Assembly: GCA_001516055.1 (NCBI GenBank)
Contig: LOEZ01000053.1
Span: 62,001-126,000, forward strand
DNA: 64,000 nucleotides
Direction: 5' to 3'
Origin: Gracilibacter sp. BRH_c7a
Lineage (GTDB): Bacteria > Bacillota > Desulfitobacteriia > Desulfitobacteriales > Syntrophobotulaceae
The translations under genes and the position numbers were made by a program. This document shows, piece after piece, positions 27,425 through 36,015 of the stretch; within the stretch, counting starts at the first letter, position 1; the number at the start of each line of letters is the position of its first letter. The notes below the pieces were generated by a model. That model saw only the letters and a program-made list of their open reading frames with translations. It was not told where the DNA came from and searched no databases.

Positions 27425-28651
27425 ATGACAAACAATATTGATTTATCTAATCAACACTATTTAGAGAACTTGGAGCTCGTAGGGTATTCGGACCTTGGTG
27501 AAAAACCGGGATTTAAAATGGCAATACAGGTAGTCGATAATCGTTGGTACCTCTATGTTGCTCATCTTTGGGAACCGGGGTGGAGTATTCTAGATGTTAC
27601 CGATCCAGAGGAACCTAAACTTCTCAAATATATTTCCGGACCGTCGAATACATGGACCTTGCAAATACAGGTTGCAGATAGTTTAATGCTTACCAGCTTA
27701 GAGAAAATTTCGCCGGGATGGGGCGGAAACGATAACGAACCTAACGGAGAGGGAATCATTCTCTGGGATGTCTCTCAACCTGACTCGCCTGTGGAGTTGA
27801 GCCGTCTTAAGTTTGGAGCTAAGGGTACCCATCGGAACTTTTATGCTGGTGGTCGTTATGCCCACCTAGCAGCCTCTGTACCCGGTTATGAGGGAAATAT
27901 CTATCTGGTTATCGACCTTTTAGATCCTGCTAATCCCAAGGAAGTCTCAAGATGGTGGCTGCCTGAACAGGATATTTCTAAAAACCCTGATGCTGGAAAA
28001 GTAAAAATATCCCTCCATGGACCTGCCCATGTGGAGGGCGATAGAGTCTACCTGCCCTATGGTCATGGTGGCATGGTTATTCTTGATATCTCAGATATCT
28101 CTGCTCCAAAGCTTGTAAGCAAGTTAGATTTTGGACCTGATATGGGAAGTAAGATAGGGGTTCATACTGTCCTCCCAGTTCCCGGAACTAGTATTGCAGT
28201 AGTTAATACGGAAGCTATAAAAGAAAATAGCAATGAGCCTTATAACTATACTGCAATTGTAGACATTAAGGATGAGAAAAACCCTAAAATACTCTCCTTC
28301 TTTCCTCTGCCGAAGGTACCCTTGGGTCAACCTGCCGATTATTTCGTTACTAAAGGCGGCAGATTTGGGCCTCACAACCAACATCATCCACAGGGCCAGC
28401 CTCATCTTTTGGTGCGCTCAGACCTTATCTATTTGACTTACTTTAACGCGGGATTACGGTTGTATGATATCCAAGACCCCTTCCGCCCAAGAGAAGTAGG
28501 TTCTTTCTTACCGGCTAACCCTCAAAAACGCTATGGTTTCAAACCCACGACACTGGTATCCCAAACTGAGGATGTCCTAGTAGATGCTCGTGGACATATT
28601 TACATTACTGATAAGAATCACGGTATATTTATTCTCCGTGAAAAGGCTTAA
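27425..28651 (+). CDS. LVIVD-repeat beta-propeller protein
   Basis: 408 residues from ATG at 27425, six bases after GGGAGG; a longer ATG at 27395 has no site. Repeated units of the form WSILDVTDPEEPKLL, IILWDVSQPDSPVEL, IYLVIDLLDPANPKEV, MVILDISDISAPKLV and LRLYDIQDPFRPREV mark an LVIVD beta-propeller. Conserved His-rich stretches (KGTHRNF, LHGPAHV, GPHNQHHP) could bind a metal. No signal peptide is evident. The function of this family is not established. It is divergent from the redox operon and shares its palindromic operator region. Confidence 0.85.
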   Translation: MTNNIDLSNQHYLENLELVGYSDLGEKPGFKMAIQVVDNRWYLYVAHLWEPGWSILDVTDPEEPKLLKYISGPSNTWTLQIQVADSLMLTSLEKISPGWGGNDNEPNGEGIILWDVSQPDSPVELSRLKFGAKGTHRNFYAGGRYAHLAASVPGYEGNIYLVIDLLDPANPKEVSRWWLPEQDISKNPDAGKVKISLHGPAHVEGDRVYLPYGHGGMVILDISDISAPKLVSKLDFGPDMGSKIGVHTVLPVPGTSIAVVNTEAIKENSNEPYNYTAIVDIKDEKNPKILSFFPLPKVPLGQPADYFVTKGGRFGPHNQHHPQGQPHLLVRSDLIYLTYFNAGLRLYDIQDPFRPREVGSFLPANPQKRYGFKPTTLVSQTEDVLVDARGHIYITDKNHGIFILREKA

Positions 28652-28760
28652 TTATGTCACTACCTTTACTATAAGAATAGTCATCTTTAATCATAAAACG
28701 TAGTTGCTTAAGATAGGCATAGCAATGTAATGGCAAAGCAATAAGCAAAGTTCTAGAGGA

Positions 28761-28790
28761 AAATAGAGGCACAAACGTGCCTCTATTTTT
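28761..28790. terminator. Bidirectional terminator between LVIVD gene and dctQ
   Basis: A 12-bp perfect stem (28761-28772 with 28777-28788) closes an AAAC loop, with T-runs on both sides as read from each strand. It separates the convergent LVIVD gene and TRAP operon. Confidence 0.85.
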
Positions 28791-28806
28791 ATGTCAGGAT
28801 TTCATA

Positions 28807-29319
28807 TCACATATTCTCTTTGGGTTTCGCATCAAATATTGCCACAAATAAATCAACCAGTAAGACTAAACTTAAAAACAGCACACCAACTGAAGCCGCA
28901 AGCATGAATGGGTATTCTGGAATATGAAGGGAAGGTGAAACATCATATCTCGAATATATAGAATAAGTTTCACGAAACATTTGAATGGTTACCAAGATAA
29001 AGAATCCTGTTGCCAAAAAATAGTTAAAGATGTTTAAAATTCTTCGAGCCTTTACCGATAGCCTTCTCACAAACATCTCAACATTAACGTTTCCCTTTTC
29101 TCTCTGCCCATTAGCAAAGAAACAAAATACCAGTACAGCCATCATAAACTCCACGATTTCAAAGGAACCTTGGATTGGCCTGTTGATAGTATTTCTTAAA
29201 ATTACATCAACCGTAATTAAGAGCATCATGGACATAACAACGACAGTACCTATTACATTCAAAAGTCGGCTCGCCCAATATATTTTTCCTTTAATATTTG
29301 CGGCTAAATTGATTAACAT
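28807..29319 (-). CDS. dctQ: TRAP transporter small permease DctQ
   Basis: 170 residues with four membrane segments (about 18-38, 48-66, 88-108, 128-150). The segment VDVILRNTINRPIQGSFEIVE is the DctQ signature (about residues 38-58). It is the third gene of the order dctM, dctP, dctQ, following dctP by 12 bp. DctQ binds the large permease DctM in the membrane. Start ATG at 29319 with a GGAGATT site. Confidence 0.92.
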   Translation of the reverse strand: MLINLAANIKGKIYWASRLLNVIGTVVVMSMMLLITVDVILRNTINRPIQGSFEIVEFMMAVLVFCFFANGQREKGNVNVEMFVRRLSVKARRILNIFNYFLATGFFILVTIQMFRETYSIYSRYDVSPSLHIPEYPFMLAASVGVLFLSLVLLVDLFVAIFDAKPKENM

Positions 29320-29331
29320 TAATCTAATCTC

Positions 29332-30411
29332 CTATTGAGGATTTTGTTTAAGAAGCTCTTTAATAAGTTCTAAAGTTTTTGTACCGGCTAACCCTTTTGC
29401 GTCAACTGCTTTGGCATAATCATTGATTACTTGCTCGGCAATAGGTGCCATTTGGGCTTCCACATCTTCAGGAAGGAAGGCAACTGTATTCCCACTATCT
29501 TCAGCAGCTTTTATCGTTGGCTCTGTGCAATCATCATAGACATTGGCAACAAGTTGCGAAAAGTAATCCCCGCAGAGGGAATCAAACGTCTCTTTGTATT
29601 TGTCAGGTATTTTTGCATAAGAATCTTCATTCATAACGATTACATGCATACTATGATAAAAACTAGTATTGAAACGGTAAATATAGGGGGTTATTTCGGT
29701 TAGCTTGAATCCTTGGACAGCCTGCCAGTCAATAGACCAACCATCTAAAACTTTCTTTTCCAATTGTTGATACATTTCTGGAGGTGGCATTACAGCAGGA
29801 ACAGCACCAATTTGCTTAGTAAATTCTGTTGGTGTACCACCCAGACTTCTCATTTTTAATCCTTTAAAATCATCCAAGCTTTTAATCTCTTTAAATGTAC
29901 CGAGAGGGGTTTCGCCACCGGACATCAAACCGATTACTTTTGTACCAGTCTCAGCCCATTCCTTTTGGACATCCCCAGAGGTCTCATACAGCTTCCAGCC
30001 AATCTTTGAAGCATGTCGGCCATCTTTAAAGCCTAACATTGGAGCAATCAAGGTCTCTGTAAGAGGGAATCTCCCGGCGTAAAGACCGATTGAAGCCCAG
30101 CTGATATCAGATATTCCGTCTTGAGCTAATTCTATTCCTTTAGGTCCAGGTCCAAGAGTAGCTGAAGGATAAAGCGTAACTTTAACTATCCCATCTGTTT
30201 TTGCAGCTACTTCATCGGCCCACTTCTGAAATGCTGTTCCCATTGGCCCATGGGGTGGATCTTGAAAGTGCATCTTTAGTTCAACCGGTTCAATAACCTC
30301 TTCTTCTGAAGGTGCTGCAGGTTGACTGGCTGGTGCACTACAGCCTACGACCATTGTGACCATAAGACATACGATTAACAATAGTAATCCCGTTCTTTTC
30401 CAATTTAACAT
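29332..30411 (-). CDS. dctP: TRAP transporter substrate-binding lipoprotein DctP
   Basis: 359 residues with a lipoprotein signal (VGCSAP, Cys at about 24). The mature protein begins LKMHFQDPPHGPMGTAFQKWADEV, the DctP fold (about residues 44-67), and includes LRSLGGTPTEF close to the conserved Arg that pairs with a ligand carboxylate in most members. TRAP systems import organic acids with sodium. Substrate unknown. Start ATG at 30411 after GGGAGG. Confidence 0.92.
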   Translation of the reverse strand: MLNWKRTGLLLLIVCLMVTMVVGCSAPASQPAAPSEEEVIEPVELKMHFQDPPHGPMGTAFQKWADEVAAKTDGIVKVTLYPSATLGPGPKGIELAQDGISDISWASIGLYAGRFPLTETLIAPMLGFKDGRHASKIGWKLYETSGDVQKEWAETGTKVIGLMSGGETPLGTFKEIKSLDDFKGLKMRSLGGTPTEFTKQIGAVPAVMPPPEMYQQLEKKVLDGWSIDWQAVQGFKLTEITPYIYRFNTSFYHSMHVIVMNEDSYAKIPDKYKETFDSLCGDYFSQLVANVYDDCTEPTIKAAEDSGNTVAFLPEDVEAQMAPIAEQVINDYAKAVDAKGLAGTKTLELIKELLKQNPQ

Positions 30412-30495
30412 TTCTTAACCTCCCTTTTATTCTTTCTATATTTAGTTAGATGCGCTTCTAATCACCACCGTCCCTTCATTCCTCTATCTCAATTT

Positions 30496-31797
30496 CTATC
30501 TCGTAATGCTGGGTAAGAAGAGTGCTATATCAGGAAAGACAAGCAAAATAGCAATGAAAAAAAGCATCACAATCCAAAATGGTAACACACCCTTAAAGAT
30601 TGTTTCTAAAGGCACATCTTTAGCAACACCATGAATGATATAGACATTAAGCCCAACAGGCGGGGTGATCAAAGCCTGTTCCATAATTACAACCACGAGA
30701 ACCCCAAACCAAATCGGATCAAATCCCAGAGAAATAACGACCGGATAAAAGATTGGGATAGTAAGTAAAATCATTCCTATCGCGTCCATAATACAACCAA
30801 GAACTAAATAGAGAGCAATAATCCCGATCATAATAACGGTAGGCGGAAGGGGTAAAGCAGATATAACCTCTGTTAAAGTGGCGGGTATTCTGGTTATCGC
30901 CAGGAAATAACCGAATATAAAGGCTCCAATCATGATAATAAATACCATGGCTGTAGTCCTCCCGGTATCAAACAGGCAATTGCGTAGGTTCTCAAACGTG
31001 CACTGCCCTCTAAAAACCATAAATAGTAACGCGCCAAAGGCTCCAATCGCTGCTGCTTCGGTTGGGGTAAAAAGTCCAAACATCATGCCTCCGATTACAC
31101 CGACAAACAACAGGACAATCCCCCATACCCCCTTAAGGGCCTCAACCTTCTCTTTTAAGCTAAATTTCGGACCAGCTGGACCTTTTTCCGGATTTATTTT
31201 TGCTATTATATAAATAGTTAGCATGAAGAGACTAGCAAGGAGAAGTCCAGGGACAATACCTGCCACGAATAATTCTCTAATTGAATTCTCACTAATGACT
31301 CCATATAAGATAAAACCTACACTTGGAGGAATCAGTATTCCTAGGGTTCCCCCTGCAGCTACAGATCCCGTAGCTAGCCCCATATCATATTTATATTTTT
31401 TCATTTCGGGAATAACAATCGTACCCATGGTTGCTGCAGTCGCAGGACTTGCTCCACAAATCGAAGCAAAACCTGCACAACCGCCGATGGAAGCAATGGC
31501 CAGACCTCCCGGAACGAAACCTAACCAACGATAGAAAACATTAAATAAATCTCGGCTCAGCCCCGAGTAAAACGCGAAATATCCCATCAAGATAAATAGC
31601 GGTACGACACTCAGCGTGTAACTGGAACAAGCTTCAAATGGTACCATTTTCAACATACCGAGTGCTGCCTTAAATGAAGTTAAATAGGCATATCCGCCAA
31701 ATCCAACTAAACACATCACAAAACCGATCGGCATACCGATAATGATTAACACTAATAACACTACTATGCCTATAATCCCTACAATAATAGGATCCAA
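30496..31797 (-). CDS. dctM: TRAP transporter large permease DctM
   Basis: 433 residues with about 12 membrane segments. Family signatures are SVVPLFILMGYFAFYSGL, GFASICGASPATAATMGTI, GGTLGILIPPSVGFILYG and LITPPVGLNVYIIHG. The start is TTG at 31797, five bases after GGTGAG. It is the first gene of the TRAP operon. Two copies of the ATAATCGATTAT palindrome lie upstream, which links its control to that of the redox operon. Confidence 0.93.
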   Translation of the reverse strand: MDPIIVGIIGIVVLLVLIIIGMPIGFVMCLVGFGGYAYLTSFKAALGMLKMVPFEACSSYTLSVVPLFILMGYFAFYSGLSRDLFNVFYRWLGFVPGGLAIASIGGCAGFASICGASPATAATMGTIVIPEMKKYKYDMGLATGSVAAGGTLGILIPPSVGFILYGVISENSIRELFVAGIVPGLLLASLFMLTIYIIAKINPEKGPAGPKFSLKEKVEALKGVWGIVLLFVGVIGGMMFGLFTPTEAAAIGAFGALLFMVFRGQCTFENLRNCLFDTGRTTAMVFIIMIGAFIFGYFLAITRIPATLTEVISALPLPPTVIMIGIIALYLVLGCIMDAIGMILLTIPIFYPVVISLGFDPIWFGVLVVVIMEQALITPPVGLNVYIIHGVAKDVPLETIFKGVLPFWIVMLFFIAILLVFPDIALFLPSITR

Positions 31798-31907
31798 TTA
31801 AACTCACCCACCTATCGGTCTCTTTATTATCGCTTTCATAAATTGTTAATATATATGTAGAATTAGCTGTATGATTTATTGAGAAGCTGATATCAAATAA
31901 CAAGTAA

Positions 31908-32000
31908 CTAATCGCTCCTATATAAACGATAATCGATTATTATAGTTAATTTTTTTTGTGCTTTTTTTCTTTTAGAAATGCACAAAGTAACACTTCTCAA
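31908..32000 (-). other. Possible 30-codon ORF upstream of dctM
   Basis: A TTG at 32000, preceded by GGAGGTGAAAG, opens a 30-codon frame that reads through palindrome site 2 and stops 110 bp before dctM. The lysine-rich peptide has no recognised family. The strong ribosome site is the only support. Confidence 0.2.
31924..31947. promoter_or_regulatory. Palindromic operator ATAATCGATTAT (site 2)
   Basis: The same 12-bp palindrome occurs at 31929-31940, with AAACG on its left and AGTTA followed by a T-run on its right, as at site 1. It lies about 137 bp upstream of dctM. Confidence 0.6.
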
Positions 32001-32024
32001 ACTTTCACCTCCATATCAGAATAT

Positions 32025-32036
32025 ATAATCGATTAT
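32025..32036. promoter_or_regulatory. Palindromic operator ATAATCGATTAT (site 3)
   Basis: A third exact copy of the palindrome, 96 bp centre to centre from site 2. The flanks are not conserved. Paired sites upstream of the TRAP operon could allow looping by one regulator. No gene is seen between 31798 and 32134 other than the doubtful short ORF. Confidence 0.55.
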
Positions 32037-32134
32037 TTTAAGTATATTGCAAAGGAAAATCTTTAACAACCCTTGTTAGTACAAGTTATTATTACAATTT
32101 TCGATAAAATTTTCACAAACTTTTCCCTTTTCCT

Positions 32135-33115
32135 TTAGAATAGGCACTTCAGCAGTTCGGCTCTTGTAAGTCCATTAAAATAATTTGACAAATCTACACT
32201 TTCTAAAAAAGTATTCAAATCATCTTCCCGATACCTTACTCCCTGAAAACTAGCTGCCAGTTCATTGATATCTTCATTACTAAAAAAATCACCATATATT
32301 TTACATTTTTCAATAATACCTTTCTGAACATTGAGACCAATCTCTATCCCTCCGCAACTAAATCGACCACTTTTTTTTAGATTGAATTCTGGTGAATGAC
32401 CATAATTCCATTCCCAAGTGAGGTATTTATCCTCAACTAACTGTTTAATTCTATTCTGTTCTTCTTCCGAAAGCTTATATTCCTTAATAGGTTTTTCCTC
32501 AAATAAATGATATAACAATAATTCGCGGAATTCTTGAACGGATATTTTTTCAGCGATGTAATCAACAATATTGGTTACCCTACTACGTACAGACTTTAAA
32601 CCTTTTGATTCAATCTTATCAGGCTTGACACTCAATGCAGCCTGAACGTCTTCCAAGCGGGAACTAAAGAGTATTGTACCGTGATGTAAAGTTCTATCTC
32701 TAAAATGATATTGAGCATTACCCGAAAACTTTTTGTTATCAATCGTTATGTCATTTCGCCCCGTATGTTCAGCTTGGATGCCAATTTTAGCTAAGGCACT
32801 TACTACAGGTTCAGTGAATTGACGAAAATCTATCATGTTTTTCGAATCTGTCACTATGAAGGAAAAGTTCAGATTACCTAAATCATGATAGACAGCCCCT
32901 CCACCGGTAATTCTTCTGACAACATTGACATTATTTTCTTTAATATATTGGGTGTTAATCTCTTCAATTGTATTCTGAAAGCGACCGATAATTACAGAGG
33001 GTTCATTTTGCCAAAGAAGGATATAGCTTTCGTTTTGGTCAAGGTTTTTTAATACATATTCCTCTAAAGCCAGGTTGTAGTACGGATTAAGAGAATCATT
33101 ACGTATATAAATCAT
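32135..33115 (-). CDS. lplA: Lipoate-protein ligase A
   Basis: 326 residues. The lipoate/AMP-binding motif is RRITGGGAVYHDLGNLNFSF (about 65-84), and DNKKFSGNAQ carries the catalytic-region lysine. An accessory C-terminal domain (about 245-326) is present. The enzyme attaches scavenged lipoate to 2-oxoacid dehydrogenase E2 or glycine cleavage H proteins. None of those substrates is encoded in the window. It stands alone, upstream of the TRAP promoter region, with its own start ATG at 33115. Confidence 0.93.
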   Translation of the reverse strand: MIYIRNDSLNPYYNLALEEYVLKNLDQNESYILLWQNEPSVIIGRFQNTIEEINTQYIKENNVNVVRRITGGGAVYHDLGNLNFSFIVTDSKNMIDFRQFTEPVVSALAKIGIQAEHTGRNDITIDNKKFSGNAQYHFRDRTLHHGTILFSSRLEDVQAALSVKPDKIESKGLKSVRSRVTNIVDYIAEKISVQEFRELLLYHLFEEKPIKEYKLSEEEQNRIKQLVEDKYLTWEWNYGHSPEFNLKKSGRFSCGGIEIGLNVQKGIIEKCKIYGDFFSNEDINELAASFQGVRYREDDLNTFLESVDLSNYFNGLTRAELLKCLF

Positions 33116-33669
33116 AGATTCTTAAACTCTCCTCTAGTTATTCTTTTATTCCATATATTTACTATATATACCTATCATATCATATAATCATCTAGTATAT
33201 TTTTGTAAACATCTCAACTCATTAAGATCTAATAAGTTGAGATATTTCTCTTAATAGTGCAAAGGAATGGTCAACACTCGTGGTCCCATCACCGTTAATA
33301 AGACAGCATCGAGAAGGGGCTAACCAAGAACGATCAAAAATCAATAGTTAGCTCTCCCTATCTATCTTATCACATAATTATCTATATAAATTTACTAAAA
33401 CAAACTTATTTCGGATAAGTTTTATTTCTATTAATTCATGTCTTAAACGTGACAATACTAGATATTCCCTAAGAACACCTCTTAGTTTTTTCGAAATTTT
33501 CTAAGAATTAATTGATTATAAATTGGAAGGAATTTACACAAATGTGCAGAATACAATGAGTCAATCTGAATATTCTGAATATTGGGACTAGTTATTTAGA
33601 GACTTCTAATTATGCTAAGAATTCTAACGAAACACTATCCGTCAGAATCAAGTAGAAGGGAGAATGTTC
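33116..33669. other. 554-bp intergenic region between lplA and nitrilase
   Basis: No complete gene. On the minus strand, a frame of about 41 codons without a start (stop near 33230, upstream stop near 33355) may be a degraded gene end. The rest is AT-rich DNA holding the divergent promoters of lplA and the nitrilase gene. Confidence 0.5.
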
Positions 33670-34686
33670 ATGGGAGACAACTATCCAATAGTAAAAGTAG
33701 CTGCTGTCCAATCAGCACCGGTTTTTTTAAACCGAGAAGCAACTACCGAAAAAGCTTGTAGTCTGATTAGGGAAGCCGGAGAAAATGGGGCTAGAGTTAT
33801 TGCATTTCCAGAGAGTTATATACCGGCACATCCTATTTGGTTTCACTTTCATCCAGGTACGGATTCCATAGCCACCAAGTTAAGTGTAGAACTCTTCAAA
33901 AACTCCGTAGAAATCCCCGGCCCAGAGGTTGAAGCTTTGGGAGCAGCAGCTCGTGAGGCAAATGCCTACGTAATTATGGGAATCTGTGAAAAAATACCCA
34001 ATACCTTTGGTACGATGTTCAATACCCAAATCTTTATTGGGCCTGATGGAACTCTATTGGGTAAGCACCAAAAAATTATGCCCACAGTTGGAGAGCGACT
34101 TGTACATAAAGGTGGTTACGGCGATACCTTTATGACATTCAACACAGAATTTGGCCCGATTAGTGGGTTGGTGTGCGGAGAAAATACCAATCCGCTGGCC
34201 ATCTTTGCCTTAACTGCTGAAGGCACACGAATCCATATTATGGGATGGCCAAACCATTTTCCAAAGATTAGCCGCCCTATGCGTGAGAGGGTAGAAACGA
34301 CTTCTAAAACTTTTGCTGAAATGACTAAGGCATTTGTCATTAGCTCATGCGCCATAGTGGATGAAGATATTATTAAGATACTGAAGGTGAACCCTGAGCA
34401 AGAGGAATTCTTGCGAAATCCTTTGAATTCGGGCGGTTCATCAATTGTTTCTCCAGACACCAAAGTTCTTGCGGGACCTATGGGTAATGAAGAAGGGATT
34501 ATTTACGCGGACATTGACCTTGAGGTTGGTGTCAAAATGAAGATACGCCATGATTTTGCAGGTCATTATAATAGACCGGATATCTTTCACCTGACAATTA
34601 ACAGAAGCGTGCCTACCCTCTATTCAGAATCAGGGTCATCAGAAATTAATTTTTCTGAGATTACCGAAACCTTAGAAATCAAATAA
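33670..34686 (+). CDS. Nitrilase-superfamily carbon-nitrogen hydrolase
   Basis: 338 residues from ATG at 33670, about seven bases after AGGGAG; the ATG two codons earlier is too close to the site. The catalytic triad is E48 (FPESYIP), K135 (KHQKIMP) and C169 (LVCGENTNP). The CGENTNP context and length match the nitrilase/cyanide hydratase/aliphatic nitrilase branch, not the amidase branches. It converts a nitrile to acid and ammonia, or to amide. It is followed on the same strand by an ABC-type binding protein, possibly the receptor for the nitrile or its product. Confidence 0.9.
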   Translation: MGDNYPIVKVAAVQSAPVFLNREATTEKACSLIREAGENGARVIAFPESYIPAHPIWFHFHPGTDSIATKLSVELFKNSVEIPGPEVEALGAAAREANAYVIMGICEKIPNTFGTMFNTQIFIGPDGTLLGKHQKIMPTVGERLVHKGGYGDTFMTFNTEFGPISGLVCGENTNPLAIFALTAEGTRIHIMGWPNHFPKISRPMRERVETTSKTFAEMTKAFVISSCAIVDEDIIKILKVNPEQEEFLRNPLNSGGSSIVSPDTKVLAGPMGNEEGIIYADIDLEVGVKMKIRHDFAGHYNRPDIFHLTINRSVPTLYSESGSSEINFSEITETLEIK

Positions 34687-34820
34687 TTTTGGAAGCCCTG
34701 TTATAAGTTAAATGCGGGCAAATATCTTATTAAGGAGGTGAGGCGAACGAGTACTAAAAATTAATCCAGAACTGTATAGTTGGGCCACGGTGATTAATAG
34801 AAAAACGAGGAGGAAAAAGT

Positions 34821-35885
34821 ATGTTTAAGAAAAACAAACTCATAACTGTCATAATCATCATCAGTATGCTCATATTAACTGCATGCAGTTCACCTGCTAC
34901 GCGTAATCAGCCTGCGGAACCACAACAAGCTGCTGAAAAGGAATTGACTAAATTTGTTATCGGGATGGCTGTAACTCCTCCGAACCTTGTCCATGTTGTT
35001 CCATACATGGCCAAGGATTTAGGCTATTTTGAAGAAGAAGGCCTTGATGTAGAATTATTGGAGTTTGAAGGCGGATTACAGTCCATCAGGGGAAGTATTT
35101 CCGGTGGAGTTGATATGGGATGGACCAGTGTTGATTCCGTAATCCTGGCAAGAAATGCCGGAGACCAGGATATTATGGTCTACTATAGTGCGGCTCCACG
35201 TCTTGATGTATCCATGGTAGCTAACGAAAGTATCAAAACATTAGATGAATTGGCAGGCAAAAACATTGGTGTGTCGGGTGAGGTCGGCGGTTTTGCAGAT
35301 TTAATGAATACATTGGTCTTTGAAAAAACAACTGTGCCATATAAAGATCAGACTACGATAACAACTTCAATGGCAGGACGCGTACAAGCACTGGTAACCG
35401 GCACAGCCGACACGGGAGTACTTCATATCGATCAGGTGGCTGCCGTTAAAGCTCAACGTGAAGACATTCATATTCTAGCCAATCTCTGGGACGTAGCACC
35501 CGAATGGTGGTTCTCCGCCATGGTCGCAAATAAAAATGAAGTTGAAAAGAACAAACAAGCTTACGAAGGAGCAATTCGGGCTCTGATTAAAGCTACACGT
35601 TACATGTATGACAATCCTGAAGAAACCATAAAAATGTCGGCAGGTTTTACCGGAGTAGCTGAAGACACCATCAGAGAGTCTTATGATCTGCTTACTGATG
35701 GCAAGGTTTGGGCTGTCAACACCGGCTTAAGTACAAAGATGTATGAATCTACAGCAGCTAAAATGGTTGACATAGGCAAATTAGAAGAAGGGAAAACCCC
35801 TAGCTACAATCAAGTTATTGACTCATCTCTCGCTGACAAGATTGTCAACGAATTGGGAGCCGTGGAAGGCGAAGGTTTGCTATAA
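34821..35885 (+). CDS. ABC transporter substrate-binding lipoprotein (SsuA/TauA/NMT1-like)
   Basis: 354 residues. The signal peptide ends at ILTACSSP (Cys at about 22), so it is lipid-anchored. The mature part has VVPYMAKDLGYFEEEGLDVELLEF, the SsuA/NMT1 fold (about 54-78), with GGVDMGWTSVDSV next. Family ligands are sulfonates, taurine, pyrimidine precursors and nitrate-like anions. No permease or ATPase gene follows: a strong terminator ends the unit at 35931. It is therefore an orphan receptor that must use components encoded elsewhere. Start ATG after GAGGAGG. Confidence 0.9.
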   Translation: MFKKNKLITVIIIISMLILTACSSPATRNQPAEPQQAAEKELTKFVIGMAVTPPNLVHVVPYMAKDLGYFEEEGLDVELLEFEGGLQSIRGSISGGVDMGWTSVDSVILARNAGDQDIMVYYSAAPRLDVSMVANESIKTLDELAGKNIGVSGEVGGFADLMNTLVFEKTTVPYKDQTTITTSMAGRVQALVTGTADTGVLHIDQVAAVKAQREDIHILANLWDVAPEWWFSAMVANKNEVEKNKQAYEGAIRALIKATRYMYDNPEETIKMSAGFTGVAEDTIRESYDLLTDGKVWAVNTGLSTKMYESTAAKMVDIGKLEEGKTPSYNQVIDSSLADKIVNELGAVEGEGLL

Positions 35886-35930
35886 CTAGTTTCTACATTG
35901 TTTCAACACGGTTTCTACATTTAAAAATGA

Positions 35931-35977
35931 AACTTGCTTCAGGGGGGTATAAAGCCCTAGTGAAGCAAGTTTTTTAT
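35931..35977. terminator. Terminator after the nitrilase/binding-protein unit
   Basis: An 11-bp stem (35931-35941 with 35961-35971) is followed by TTTTTT on the plus strand. An A-rich stretch on the left could let it also serve the convergent citrate synthase gene. Confidence 0.88.
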
Positions 35978-36015
35978 ATATTCAATCATGGTGCAGTAGA
36001 AAGCATCCTATAAAA

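Noticed and set aside
33230-33355. Minus-strand frame of about 41 codons that looked like a gene tail
   Set aside because: No start, no family recognised, and 41 stop-free codons can occur by chance. Mentioned only inside the intergenic entry.
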